From Pseudomonadota bacterium (GTDB lineage: Bacteria > Pseudomonadota > Alphaproteobacteria > Dongiales > Dongiaceae), in the NCBI GenBank assembly GCA_016183985.1, contig JACPDN010000002.1:124001-188000 (forward strand): a DNA stretch of 64,000 nt, read 5' to 3'. Shown in pieces: positions 8,846 through 16,719 of the stretch. Position numbers and translations under genes: made by a program. Numbering within the stretch: position 1 is the first letter of the stretch; every line of letters begins with the position of its first letter. The notes beneath the pieces were generated by a model that ran no database searches, had not been told where the DNA came from, and saw only the letters and a program-made list of their open reading frames with translations.

Positions 8846-9577
8846 GTGGTTTTATTCGATCAGGTCTCGGTGCAGTACGACACCGGGCCGCAGATCCTCA
8901 AGGATATCAGCTTTACCCTGGCGCCAGGCTCGTTCCATTTCCTGGTCGGGCGCTCCGGCGCCGGCAAATCGTCGCTGCTGAAGCTGATGTATCTGGGGCT
9001 GCGTCCCAGTTCCGGCGTGGTCAATCTCTTTGGCCGCGATGTCGCCACGCTGAGCCGTGCCGACTTTCCGGCCATCCGGCGCCGGGTGGGCGTGGTGTTC
9101 CAGGATTTCCGCCTGATCGAGCATTTGTCGGCCCTCGACAATGTCGCCTTGCCCTTGCGTGTCGCCGGCGTGCGCGAAGCCGACATCCGGCGCCATTGCA
9201 GCGAGCTTCTGAGCTGGGTGGGCCTCGCCGATCATCTCAATGCGCTGCCGGCGACTTTGTCGGGCGGGCAGCAGCAGCGCGTTGCCATCGCCCGCGCCGT
9301 CATCGCCCGGCCCAATCTGCTGCTGGCCGACGAACCCACGGGCAATGTCGATGACGTGATTGGCCTCAGGCTCATGTATCTCTTCGAAGAGCTCAACAAG
9401 CTGGGGACCACGGTCGTCGTCGCGACCCATAACGATGCGCTGGTCAGCCGCTTCACGCACCGCCAATTGCGCCTGGAGCAAAGCAGCGTGCGCGTTTTCG
9501 ATCCGGCGGGCGTTGCCATGGGCCAGAATAATGTCGGGGGTAGTGTCGGCGGCAATTTCGGCGCGGGAGTGGCCTGA
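8846..9577 (+). CDS. ftsE: cell division ABC transporter ATPase FtsE
   Basis: FtsE is the cytoplasmic ATPase that, with FtsX, transmits cytokinesis signals to periplasmic peptidoglycan hydrolases. It has 243 residues, with Walker A Gly35-Arg-Ser-Gly-Ala-Gly-Lys41-Ser, the ABC signature Leu-Ser-Gly-Gly-Gln-Gln-Gln-Arg and Walker B Leu-Leu-Leu-Ala-Asp-Glu-Pro-Thr-Gly-Asn. The last 20 residues are Gly/Val/Asn-rich and look unstructured, which is longer than the usual FtsE tail. The GTG at 8846 gives the family N-terminus (Val-Leu-Phe-Asp-Gln-Val-Ser). The TGA overlaps the ATG of ftsX. Confidence 0.95.
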   Translation: MVLFDQVSVQYDTGPQILKDISFTLAPGSFHFLVGRSGAGKSSLLKLMYLGLRPSSGVVNLFGRDVATLSRADFPAIRRRVGVVFQDFRLIEHLSALDNVALPLRVAGVREADIRRHCSELLSWVGLADHLNALPATLSGGQQQRVAIARAVIARPNLLLADEPTGNVDDVIGLRLMYLFEELNKLGTTVVVATHNDALVSRFTHRQLRLEQSSVRVFDPAGVAMGQNNVGGSVGGNFGAGVA

Positions 9578-10494
9578 TGCTGGGCTTGCGCACGGATCTG
9601 CCGCTCGACCGCGACGCTGCGGCAAGGTTTCTGCCCTGGATTCTTGGCTTCATGGTCTATCTGGCGGCACTCGCCGTGGGCAGTGCCTTGGTGGTCGATC
9701 GCCTGTCGGATCACTGGCAGAGCGGCCTGACCGGTAACCTCACCGTCGAGGTGCCGTTCACCGACGATATCGGCGTCACCGAGCGCTCTGAAATCCTCGA
9801 CAAGGTCATCGACCTCCTCAGTGCTACGCCGGGCGTTGCCGGGACAACGTTGCTCGACGACCGGGAGATCGCGCATCTGCTGGAGCCGTGGCTCGGGCCG
9901 GAGGCAAGCGAGCTCGACATTCCGCTCCCCGCCATGATCGCCGTCACCTTGCGCGAGAGTGCGGCTCTTGATCAGGAACAGCTGCAGCGCGACCTCACCG
10001 CCATCCAGCCCGGCGCCAAGGTCGACACGCATGCGGACTGGATCGCCGATGCCCTCGATTTCCTGCGCGGGTTGAAGCTGCTTGCGGCCCTGCTGACCGG
10101 CGTGGTCTTGACGGCGACCGCGCTCACCATCGTCTTCGTGACGCGGACCGGCCTGTCCATTCATCGCAGCGTGATCGAGATCGTGCATTTGATCGGCGCA
10201 CCCGATGCCTATATCGCCGGCCAATTCCAGGCCCAGTCTCTGCGTCTGGGGCTGCTGGGCGGCATCGTCGGTACTCTGCTGGCAGCCGGCACCATCGTCG
10301 GCGCCGATTGGCTGCTGCAATCGGCCGGTTCATTGGGCGGCGAATCCGAGATCGGCATGGCTGACCTTGCCCTCGATCTGCAGCTCTTGCCCTGGCAATG
10401 GGGTATCCTGGCTCTGCTGCCCGTCGCCACGGCAATTATCGCCATGATGACAGCACGCTGGACCGTTTTGCGCTCGCTGGCGCGCTTCATCTGA
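9577..10494 (+). CDS. ftsX: cell division protein FtsX
   Basis: This is a 305-residue permease-like partner of FtsE. The four-segment FtsX topology is visible: TM1 at about 20-40, a periplasmic domain of about 120 residues, TM2 near 168-190, TM3 near 222-245 and TM4 near 275-295. The start overlaps the ftsE stop (TGATG), so translation is likely coupled. A periplasmic stretch with Asp-Asp-Arg-Glu-Ile-Ala and Leu-Glu-Pro-Trp-Leu-Gly fits the alphaproteobacterial FtsX subgroup. It would form an FtsE2X2 complex in the inner membrane. Confidence 0.92.
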   Translation: MLGLRTDLPLDRDAAARFLPWILGFMVYLAALAVGSALVVDRLSDHWQSGLTGNLTVEVPFTDDIGVTERSEILDKVIDLLSATPGVAGTTLLDDREIAHLLEPWLGPEASELDIPLPAMIAVTLRESAALDQEQLQRDLTAIQPGAKVDTHADWIADALDFLRGLKLLAALLTGVVLTATALTIVFVTRTGLSIHRSVIEIVHLIGAPDAYIAGQFQAQSLRLGLLGGIVGTLLAAGTIVGADWLLQSAGSLGGESEIGMADLALDLQLLPWQWGILALLPVATAIIAMMTARWTVLRSLARFI

Positions 10495-10515
10495 ACCTGC
10501 TAGATAAGGCCCGCC

Positions 10516-11325
10516 ATGGGGGTGAACCGCATCAATTTCCGCGATCCGCAAGCACAGCGTGAAGGGCTGGGGCGCAAGCTCATCCACCTTTTACTGCTGG
10601 CGGCGTTTCTGTGGCTGGTCGGTTTCATGGGCTTCATCGGCTTCATCCCGCGCGAGGTGCGCGACGCCACGACCAAGACTGATGCCATCGTCGTCCTCAC
10701 GGGCGGCGGCGATCGTTTGGCGGAAGGCTTCCGGCAGCTCGATGCCGGCCTATCCCCGCGCATGCTGATTACCGGCGTTGCGCAAGGTGTTTCGCTGCAA
10801 CAGGTCATCGACGGCATGAGCAGCGACAAGAGCGTGGTGCCGTCACCCGAAAACCTCGCCTGCTGCGTCACACTGGGTTACGAGGCTGGCAACACGGTCG
10901 GCAACGCAGCCGAAGCGGCGATCTGGGTGCGCGACAACAAGATCGCCTCCATCCGCCTCGTCACCGCCAATTATCACATGAAGCGCAGCCAGCTCGAATT
11001 CCATCGCGCGCTGCCTGGTATCACCATCATCCCGCATCCGGTCTTTCCCCGGGAAGTGCAGGACAATTGGTGGTTCGTGAAGCCGCGCATTCTCATTCTG
11101 CTGGCTGGCGAGTACCACAAGTTTGTCGGTGCCTGGAGCCGCGGTGTGCTGCAGGATTGCAAGCTCTGGCTTGGTGGCGATCACATGACGCCGGATTGGT
11201 GGCCCGATTGGGCGAATTTCGACTGGGTAAACTTCGACTGGGCAAACTTCGACTGGCCGGATATGCATCTGCCGGATTGGAAATGGCCTGACTGGCTGCC
11301 CAGGCCTTGGTCGAGCAATCCATGA
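10516..11325 (+). CDS. YdcF-like (DUF218) membrane protein with a Trp/Asp repeat tail
   Basis: This is a 269-residue protein. TM1 spans about 22-45, followed by the DUF218 domain with Asp56-Ala-Ile-Val-Val-Leu-Thr-Gly-Gly, the Asn-Thr-x-Gly-Asn motif at 126-130 and Thr-Ala-Asn-Tyr-His-Met-Lys-Arg at 150-157. These are the family's conserved residues. DUF218 proteins (YdcF, ElyC, SanA) act in cell-envelope metabolism. The oddity is the C-terminus: residues 227-265 contain ten Trp and eight Asp, including three tandem (Ala/Val)-Asn-Phe-Asp-Trp pentapeptides encoded by a 15-nt repeat at 11212-11256. The stop overlaps the start of the acyltransferase gene (ATGA). The neighbours suggest an envelope role. 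Confidence 0.88.
   Translation: MGVNRINFRDPQAQREGLGRKLIHLLLLAAFLWLVGFMGFIGFIPREVRDATTKTDAIVVLTGGGDRLAEGFRQLDAGLSPRMLITGVAQGVSLQQVIDGMSSDKSVVPSPENLACCVTLGYEAGNTVGNAAEAAIWVRDNKIASIRLVTANYHMKRSQLEFHRALPGITIIPHPVFPREVQDNWWFVKPRILILLAGEYHKFVGAWSRGVLQDCKLWLGGDHMTPDWWPDWANFDWVNFDWANFDWPDMHLPDWKWPDWLPRPWSSNP
11212..11256 (+). repeat. three tandem 15-nt units inside the ydcF-like gene
   Basis: Three in-frame units of GCGAATTTCGACTGG type (second GTAAACTTCGACTGG, third GCAAACTTCGACTGG) encode (Ala/Val)-Asn-Phe-Asp-Trp. They differ at only one to three bases, so the repeat is recent or homogenised. Flanking codons (Pro-Asp-Trp) extend the amino-acid pattern with less DNA identity. Confidence 0.85.
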
Positions 11326-12029
11326 CAGCTTTCCGCGCCCTCGCCTTCAATGTCCTCTATCTGCTGTGGACGACGGCGATGCACATCATCTGCCTGCCGC
11401 TTCTGGCAGCGCCGGCACCCGCGATCCTCGCTGCGGCGCGTTTCTGGATCGGCGGATCGCTCTGGCTGCTGAAGGTCTGCGTCGGCCTCAAGGCGCGTGA
11501 GGTCGGCACCGAGAACCTGCCCCACCAGCCGGTGCTTTTTGCCGTCAAACATCAATCGGCGTGGGAGACGCTCTATCTCTCGAAGCGTCTCAATAACCCC
11601 GCTTTCATCCTGAAGAAGGAATTGCTGCTGATCCCGGTCTTCGGCTGGTTCCTGGCCCGCAGCGGCATGATCGCCATCGATCGCAGCGGCAAGGCGGCGG
11701 CTCTCAAAAAGATGGTGGCCGATGCCAAGGCGACCTTCGCCAAGGGGCGCCCGGTCGTGATCTTCCCGGAAGGCACGCGCGTTGCCCCCGGCGCCAGCAA
11801 ACCCTATCAACCCGGCATCGCGGCGCTCTACGCGCAGCTCGGTGTGCCGGTCGTCCCGGTGGCGCTCAATTCCGGCATCTTCTGGGGCCGCAAGGCTGTG
11901 CTGAAGAAGCCGGGCACGATCACCATCGAATATCTCCCCGCCATCCAGCCGGGCCTCGACCGCAAGACCTTCATGCGCGAGCTGGAAGCGCGGATCGAAA
12001 CCGCGTCGAAGCGGCTCGCCCAAGGCTAA
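11322..12029 (+). CDS. plsC: 1-acyl-sn-glycerol-3-phosphate acyltransferase (PlsC family)
   Basis: This 235-residue membrane acyltransferase probably converts lysophosphatidate to phosphatidate. An N-terminal hydrophobic stretch (about 7-55) is followed by the PlsC domain with the donor motif at His77-Gln-Ser-Ala-Trp-Glu82 and the phosphate-binding motif Phe-Pro148-Glu-Gly-Thr-Arg152. The classical motif is His-X4-Asp; here the acidic residue is Glu82, a conservative change that could affect catalysis. The ATG at 11322 overlaps the stop of the ydcF-like gene. It ends the ftsE-ftsX-ydcF-plsC unit and converges on the solute-binding lipoprotein gene. Confidence 0.9.
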   Translation: MTAFRALAFNVLYLLWTTAMHIICLPLLAAPAPAILAAARFWIGGSLWLLKVCVGLKAREVGTENLPHQPVLFAVKHQSAWETLYLSKRLNNPAFILKKELLLIPVFGWFLARSGMIAIDRSGKAAALKKMVADAKATFAKGRPVVIFPEGTRVAPGASKPYQPGIAALYAQLGVPVVPVALNSGIFWGRKAVLKKPGTITIEYLPAIQPGLDRKTFMRELEARIETASKRLAQG

Positions 12030-12125
12030 GCCTTCCTTATCAACTGTCGCGATCAGGCAATATCACTGTGTTCGGCCTCGTCGAGAGGCGTCGAGGCGAC
12101 GGCAAGGTGACGTTTCCAAGGTCGC

Positions 12126-12938
12126 TTACGGAACGATGAGGGATTTGAGCGCGTAGCGATCGGCGATCCGGGCGAAAGTGCCGTCCGATTGAATCTGCTT
12201 GAGGGCGGCGTTCAGTCGATCGACGAGTTGAAGATTGTCTTTCTGCACGGCGATCGCTGCAATCGTGGCAGCATCGTCAGTGGCAATCGGCTTGCCGTAG
12301 GTCGCCAATCCAGTCAGATGCTGCGTGGCCATGGCAGCGATCGGCGCGTCTTCCAGCGCCAGATCGGCCTCTGCCTTCAAAATAGCAACAGCCCAATCTT
12401 CGCCGAGCTCGCGCGTCTGGATGTCGGCATCAGGAAAGGTCTGGCGGGCATAGGCTTCTGCCTTGGTGCCGCTCATTACCAGCAGGCGCTTATTTTTCGC
12501 GGCATCTGATTGTACGGCGCCGTTACCATCGACGGCCAAATCCAATCCCTTGAGGCCAATCAGCTGAAGCGGTGTTCGGTAATACGGATTGGTGAAGGCA
12601 ATATACTGCTTGCGGGATTCTGTCGGCATCATAGACGCGACGATCATGTCGACGTCATGATTCTGGAGTGCTGCAATGAACGTGTCCCAGGGGATCGTCG
12701 AGATATCGCAACGCGCCTGCAACCTTGCGCATAGCTCCTTGGCCATGTCGACGTTAAAGCCGGTCAAGGCGCCACTTCCGTCGAGATAACTGAAGGGCGG
12801 GAAATTTCCTTCCGTTGCCACCCGCAGGACCTTCGGCGTTGCAGGTGTCGCGAATGCAGCGGGCGCGGTGGGTGCCGATTTCTCGCAGGCGATCAAGCTC
12901 AGCGATAGCAGAACAAGGACACAGAAACGTTGCACCAT
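12126..12938 (-). CDS. periplasmic solute-binding lipoprotein (family 3, amino-acid type)
   Basis: This is a 270-residue precursor with a lipobox Leu-Ile-Ala-Cys18, so it should be membrane-anchored. The mature part is a full SBP_bac_3 domain: Arg-Val-Ala-Thr-Glu-Gly-Asn-Phe-Pro-Pro-Phe-Ser-Tyr at the start, Gly-Phe-Asn-Val-Asp-Met-Ala near 60 and a Ser-Met-Met-Pro-Thr-x-x-Arg ligand loop near 105. These features match the polar-amino-acid binders (Lys/Arg/His type). No permease or ATPase gene is adjacent, so it may be a receptor or a partner of a distant transporter. It lies 11 bp downstream of the MotB-like gene and may be cotranscribed with it. Confidence 0.88.
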   Translation of the reverse strand: MVQRFCVLVLLSLSLIACEKSAPTAPAAFATPATPKVLRVATEGNFPPFSYLDGSGALTGFNVDMAKELCARLQARCDISTIPWDTFIAALQNHDVDMIVASMMPTESRKQYIAFTNPYYRTPLQLIGLKGLDLAVDGNGAVQSDAAKNKRLLVMSGTKAEAYARQTFPDADIQTRELGEDWAVAILKAEADLALEDAPIAAMATQHLTGLATYGKPIATDDAATIAAIAVQKDNLQLVDRLNAALKQIQSDGTFARIADRYALKSLIVP

Positions 12939-12949
12939 GCGTTACCCTT

Positions 12950-14101
12950 TCAGCGCTGATCGAGCTTGAATTCGATGCGCCGGTTCTTGTTGTAGGCTTC
13001 GTCATTGTCCGCCGGGTCGAGTGGGCGGAACTCCGCATAGCCGGCCGTCACCATGCGTTCGGCGGGGAGGCCGCGGCTGATGAGGTATTTGGCGACGGCG
13101 ACGGCGCGCGCGGTTGAGAGTTCCCAGTTGGAGGGGAACTGTGCCGTGGCGATCGGGCGCCTGTCGGTATGGCCGTCAATGCGCAGCACCCAGTCGAGAT
13201 CCTTGGGGATGTCCATGGATAGCAGGATGAGTGTCGTGGCGAGATCGTCGAGCTGCGATTTGCCGGCATCGCCCAGCACCGCTGAACCGCTGTCGAACAG
13301 CACTTCCGACTGGAAGACGAAACGGTCGCCGACGATGCGGATGTCCTTGCGATCACCCAGCACTTCGCGCAGGCGGCCGAAGAATTCGGAACGGTAACGC
13401 GCCAACTCCTCGACCTTCGACGCCAGGGCCGCGTTGAGGCGGTTGCCGAGATCGACGATCTGGACTTCCTGGTCCTTGGCTTTCTTCTCCGAGGCGTCGA
13501 GGGCCTGGGTGATGCGCGAGAGTTCCTCGCGCAGCGCCAGCATCTGCTTGTTCAGCAGCTCGACCTGCATCTGCGCTTCGTCGGTGATCTTCTTCTTTTC
13601 GGCATCGTTGCCGAGGATCTTCTGCTGCAGATCGTCCTTGAGGCTTTCCAGGGCCGCGATGTCGGAGAGCAGGGCGGTGATGCGCTGGCGATCGGCATCG
13701 ATCGTCTCAAAGGCGTCTTTGAGCTTCTTTGCCTGGTCCTCGCTGACGGCGGCCTGGCGGTTGGCGGCATCGCGCTCGCCGATAACGACATTGAGTTGGT
13801 TCTTGAGCTCGTCACGTTCGGCGGTGGAACTGGAGAGCTCGATCGACATCTGCGAGAGCTGGCTTTTGAGATCCTCGGCGTTCTTCTTTTCCATCGCCAG
13901 CATATTGGCGATCTCGGAAATCTGCGCGTTGAGCTTGGCGAGGGCATCATCCTTGCCGGAAAGGGCGAGGCTCAGGAACATCTGCGAGGTGACGAACACC
14001 ATGAGGACGAAGACGATGACCATCAGCAAGGTCGACAGCACGTCGACATAGCCTGGCCAGGCCTCCATCGGGCGCTGGCGGCGGCGTCCACCGGCAGCCA
14101 T
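12950..14101 (-). CDS. MotB/OmpA-like peptidoglycan-binding motor subunit with long coiled coil
   Basis: This 383-residue inner-membrane protein has one N-terminal TM (about 18-42) whose Asp20 (Tyr-Val-Asp-Val-Leu-Ser-Thr) sits where MotB and TolR carry the proton-binding aspartate. About 190 residues of charged heptad sequence (50-240) look like a coiled coil. The C-terminal OmpA domain (about 255-383) has Gly-His-Thr-Asp-Arg-Arg and Asn-Arg-Arg-Ile-Glu-Phe. It pairs with the MotA/TolQ-like gene 3 bp upstream. The long coiled coil and the absence of flagellar genes argue against a flagellar stator. It probably forms a proton-driven complex pushing on the cell wall, with unknown output. Confidence 0.88.
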   Translation of the reverse strand: MAAGGRRRQRPMEAWPGYVDVLSTLLMVIVFVLMVFVTSQMFLSLALSGKDDALAKLNAQISEIANMLAMEKKNAEDLKSQLSQMSIELSSSTAERDELKNQLNVVIGERDAANRQAAVSEDQAKKLKDAFETIDADRQRITALLSDIAALESLKDDLQQKILGNDAEKKKITDEAQMQVELLNKQMLALREELSRITQALDASEKKAKDQEVQIVDLGNRLNAALASKVEELARYRSEFFGRLREVLGDRKDIRIVGDRFVFQSEVLFDSGSAVLGDAGKSQLDDLATTLILLSMDIPKDLDWVLRIDGHTDRRPIATAQFPSNWELSTARAVAVAKYLISRGLPAERMVTAGYAEFRPLDPADNDEAYNKNRRIEFKLDQR

Positions 14102-14104
14102 GGA

Positions 14105-15211
14105 TCAGCGCTCCGTGCCGGCGGCGACAGCGATGGTGCGGGCCAGCAGCTTGATCTCGGCGCGCAGTTCCTGGACCGATTGGTTGCGCCCTTGCGCCAG
14201 TTCCTCAGAGAGGCGCGCCAGATGCGCATCGAGGTTGCGCAGATGGTTGCGGCTGTTGGCATCAATGCCGAAGCCGCCGGCTGCTGCAAGCTCGGCCAGG
14301 CGTGCCGTTACCTGCTGCTGGCTGCGCATCTGGTCGTTGAGCACGGCAAGCTGGTCGGCCAACTGCTTGAAGCCGCCGGCCGAGACACCACGGCCTTCTT
14401 CGCCCCGCTGCAGGACTCGCTGCAACTCGCCGATGCTTTCCGCATTCTGCTCGAGCAGGGCCTGGATATAGGCCGGGATCGGCTGGTCGCCCATTTCCGC
14501 AAAACCGCCGACACCGCCGGAGGAAAGGCGGGCATGGCCGGAGAGCCAGTCTTCCAGCTCGTTGAAGAAGCGGTTCTGCGCCTGGCCTGCCTGCAATTCC
14601 AGGAAGCCGATGATGAGCGAGCCGGTGAGGCCGAAAAGCGACGACGAGAACGCAATGCCCATGCCGGCCAACGGCTTGGCGAGGCTTTGCTTCAGCGTGT
14701 CGAACATCACCGTCGGATCTTGGCCACCCGTCACCTGCAAATCGGTGATGGCGTCGGCAACACCCTTCACGGTTCCCAAAAGACCCCAAAAAGTTCCGAG
14801 GAGACCGAGGAAGATGAGGAGCGAGGTGACGTAGCGGCTGATCTCGCGGTTGTCGTCGAGGCGGGACTGCACGCCATCAAGGACCGAGCGCAGGGAGCTT
14901 GCGTTGATATTGAGCCGCCCGGTCTTGTCCTTGAGCATCGCCGCCAAGGGGGCGAGGAGACGCGGTTGGGTGTAGCTTTGGGCAAAGCCGCCGGTGCGGA
15001 AGTCCTCGATCCAGGCGATATCGGCGTAAAGCCGCACCACCTGCCAGATCGTGAACAGGATGCCGAGCAGCAGCACCGCCATGATGCCGGTGTTGAGGAT
15101 CGGGTTGTGGGAATAGGCGACGGAGATCGGATCCCACAGCAAGACCGTGATGCCGATCGCCGCCAGAAGCGCAATCAGCATCCACAGCAATTGCCAGATC
15201 GGGCGGCTCAT
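14105..15211 (-). CDS. MotA/TolQ/ExbB-like proton-channel protein
   Basis: This is a 368-residue membrane protein. TM1 (about 8-28) and TM2 (about 38-60) lie at the N-terminus. The conserved pair Leu-Leu-Ile-Phe-Leu-Gly-Leu-Leu-Gly-Thr-Phe-Trp-Gly-Leu (TM3, about 130-155) and Met-Gly-Ile-Ala-Phe-Ser-Ser-Ser-Leu-Phe-Gly-Leu (TM4, about 187-215) match the MotA/TolQ/ExbB core. A cytoplasmic helical tail of about 140 residues follows, rich in Gln, Leu and Arg. It is encoded just upstream of the MotB-like partner with a 3-bp gap. In several alphaproteobacteria the same pair sits near efp and an inositol monophosphatase; its substrate or force target is not known. Confidence 0.88.
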   Translation of the reverse strand: MSRPIWQLLWMLIALLAAIGITVLLWDPISVAYSHNPILNTGIMAVLLLGILFTIWQVVRLYADIAWIEDFRTGGFAQSYTQPRLLAPLAAMLKDKTGRLNINASSLRSVLDGVQSRLDDNREISRYVTSLLIFLGLLGTFWGLLGTVKGVADAITDLQVTGGQDPTVMFDTLKQSLAKPLAGMGIAFSSSLFGLTGSLIIGFLELQAGQAQNRFFNELEDWLSGHARLSSGGVGGFAEMGDQPIPAYIQALLEQNAESIGELQRVLQRGEEGRGVSAGGFKQLADQLAVLNDQMRSQQQVTARLAELAAAGGFGIDANSRNHLRNLDAHLARLSEELAQGRNQSVQELRAEIKLLARTIAVAAGTER

Positions 15212-15267
15212 AATGGCCCCCTTCTTGTCAATGTTGGCGGCGAAACGGCGGTCTTGCTCACGCGCCT

Positions 15268-16566
15268 TTAGCCGGCGCTGGGAACGATGTCGACACGGTC
15301 GGCCGGGCCGCCTTCGGATTTGGTGCCAAGGGCGCGAACGTCGATGCGGTTCGACCGCACGCCCTTGCCGATCAGGTATTTGCGCACTTCGAGGCCGCGG
15401 GCCAATGCCTTGCGGCGGGCCTGGCTCTCGGCATCGGGTGTGCCGCTGCTATAAGCCAAGACCTGGACCTTGAGATTCGTGTCGTCGGCCATCTTCTGTG
15501 CCAATGCGTCGAGATCGGCGGTCGCCCCCTGCGGCAGGTCATCGCTGCCGGCATCGAAGACGATGCGGGCACCGCCCGCGGGCGCGCCGGTGCCGGCATT
15601 GGTATCAGCCGGTGCTTCGGCGCTGGCAACCTGATCGGCCGGCGCTTCGGCGGCGGACGTCGCTTCCGACGTTGCCTCGGCCGAACTGGTGGCTTCGGCC
15701 GAGCTGGTTGCTTCAGTGGCGGCCGGCGCTGCCGCGGCAACGGCCGAGGCCGGCGCGTTCTCGGCTGGCGACGGCACGCTGGCCGGTACCGCTTCCGGCT
15801 CGGCCGGCGGCGTCGGGGCCGGAACCGGTTCGGCGGCAGCGGGTGCTGGCTCGGCAGCAGGCACCGCAGTGGAGGTCGCAGATTGGGTCGGGGTCGAAGG
15901 GGCGGGCGCCGGTGTCGATTCCAGCACGGCCTCGGCGGCGGCCACCTGAGCGGCGGCGCCTTCTTCATTCGCGGTCGGGGTCGAAGCCGGCGCGGCCGCA
16001 GCCTTCTTTTTCTTGCGCTTCTTCTTCGTCGGTTGGGCGTCGGTCATCTTCTGCGCGCCCGGGACGTTCAGATAGCTCTGCGGATAGCCGTTGGCGGTCG
16101 GCGTGCTGATGGGCAAGCCGGCACCGTTGCCGAGCGCAAAAGCCGGATTGGCGTAGGGTGCCACAAACGGGGTTGTGGTCGGCACGGAGGCGTAACCGTA
16201 AACCGGCTGCGCACCGTAAGCAGGCGCCACCTGGCCGTAAGCCGGCTGCCCGTAGGGTGTGAAAACGGATTTCGGCGCGGCATTGAGGCGCGACGTGGGG
16301 GCCGTATAGCCATAGGGTTGGAAGCCGCCCGGTACGGCGGGGCTGGCCGGTGCCCCGTAAGGGGCGAGGGCGCCATAATTAACGCTAACCGGTGCCGAGG
16401 CCGCTTGCGGCAGGTAATAGGCCTGCTGGGCCTGGGCTGTCGGGCTCAGGTAAAGGCAACCGGCCGTCGCCATGCCGGCCAGGACGAGGCGGGCGAGGGT
16501 GCTGGTGGAAACGAATTTCGTGGGGAGTTCAGTGCCGCAGTTCGATTCTTTTGCCTGCTTGCTCAT
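15268..16566 (-). CDS. OmpA-family protein with Ala/Pro/Tyr low-complexity region
   Basis: This is a 432-residue exported protein. The N-terminus holds a basic leader and a hydrophobic signal (about 24-46, ending Ala-Gln-Ala). Residues 50-150 are rich in Tyr, Gly, Pro and Ala (repeated Tyr-Gly and Ala-Pro-Tyr), followed by a Lys cluster (Lys-Lys-Lys-Arg-Lys-Lys-Lys-Lys). About 150 residues of Ala/Glu/Pro/Ser linker follow, including Ser-Ser-Ala-Glu-Ala-Thr repeats. The C-terminal 100 residues resemble a divergent OmpA/peptidoglycan-associated fold (Val-Phe-Asp-Ala-Gly-Ser...Gln-Ala-Arg-Arg-Lys-Ala-Leu-Ala...Arg-Ala-Leu-Gly). It lies upstream of the MotA/MotB-like pair on the same strand and probably belongs to the same envelope system. 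Confidence 0.82.
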   Translation of the reverse strand: MSKQAKESNCGTELPTKFVSTSTLARLVLAGMATAGCLYLSPTAQAQQAYYLPQAASAPVSVNYGALAPYGAPASPAVPGGFQPYGYTAPTSRLNAAPKSVFTPYGQPAYGQVAPAYGAQPVYGYASVPTTTPFVAPYANPAFALGNGAGLPISTPTANGYPQSYLNVPGAQKMTDAQPTKKKRKKKKAAAAPASTPTANEEGAAAQVAAAEAVLESTPAPAPSTPTQSATSTAVPAAEPAPAAAEPVPAPTPPAEPEAVPASVPSPAENAPASAVAAAAPAATEATSSAEATSSAEATSEATSAAEAPADQVASAEAPADTNAGTGAPAGGARIVFDAGSDDLPQGATADLDALAQKMADDTNLKVQVLAYSSGTPDAESQARRKALARGLEVRKYLIGKGVRSNRIDVRALGTKSEGGPADRVDIVPSAG

Positions 16567-16686
16567 TTCCGCCTGCCGCTCTCAAAAAAGGATGCAATTT
16601 GGCCAGGACTATAACCGATCCGATTTTGTCCCTACAACCGGCACTTTGCATAAGCAGGATAAGTATTTAGCGGATAAATGACGCCC

Positions 16687-16707
16687 CGCCCCGCCCATGG
16701 CGGGGCG
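16687..16707 (-). terminator. GC-rich hairpin after the inositol monophosphatase gene
   Basis: A perfect 9-bp stem (CGCCCCGCC / GGCGGGGCG) with a 3-nt loop begins 13 bp past the stop of the minus-strand phosphatase gene. On the minus strand it is followed by a short T-containing stretch, so it could end the efp-phosphatase transcript before the OmpA-like gene. The T-run is weak. Confidence 0.5.
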
Positions 16708-16719
16708 AAGTGGCCCGAC

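Noticed and set aside
12950-15211. MotA/MotB-like pair as a Zorya-type anti-phage system
   Set aside because: ZorA/ZorB resemble this pair, but no helicase/nuclease genes (ZorC, ZorD or ZorE types) are next to it. The neighbours are an OmpA-like protein, efp, a phosphatase and a solute-binding protein, so a housekeeping envelope motor fits better.
13796-15271. 491-codon plus-strand open frame opposite the motor genes
   Set aside because: Antisense to the MotA/MotB-like genes, with no start context or motif.
15600-15970. Ala/Pro/Glu-rich stretch as a separate gene on the other strand
   Set aside because: Open frames on the plus strand here are reflections of the low-complexity linker of the OmpA-like protein.
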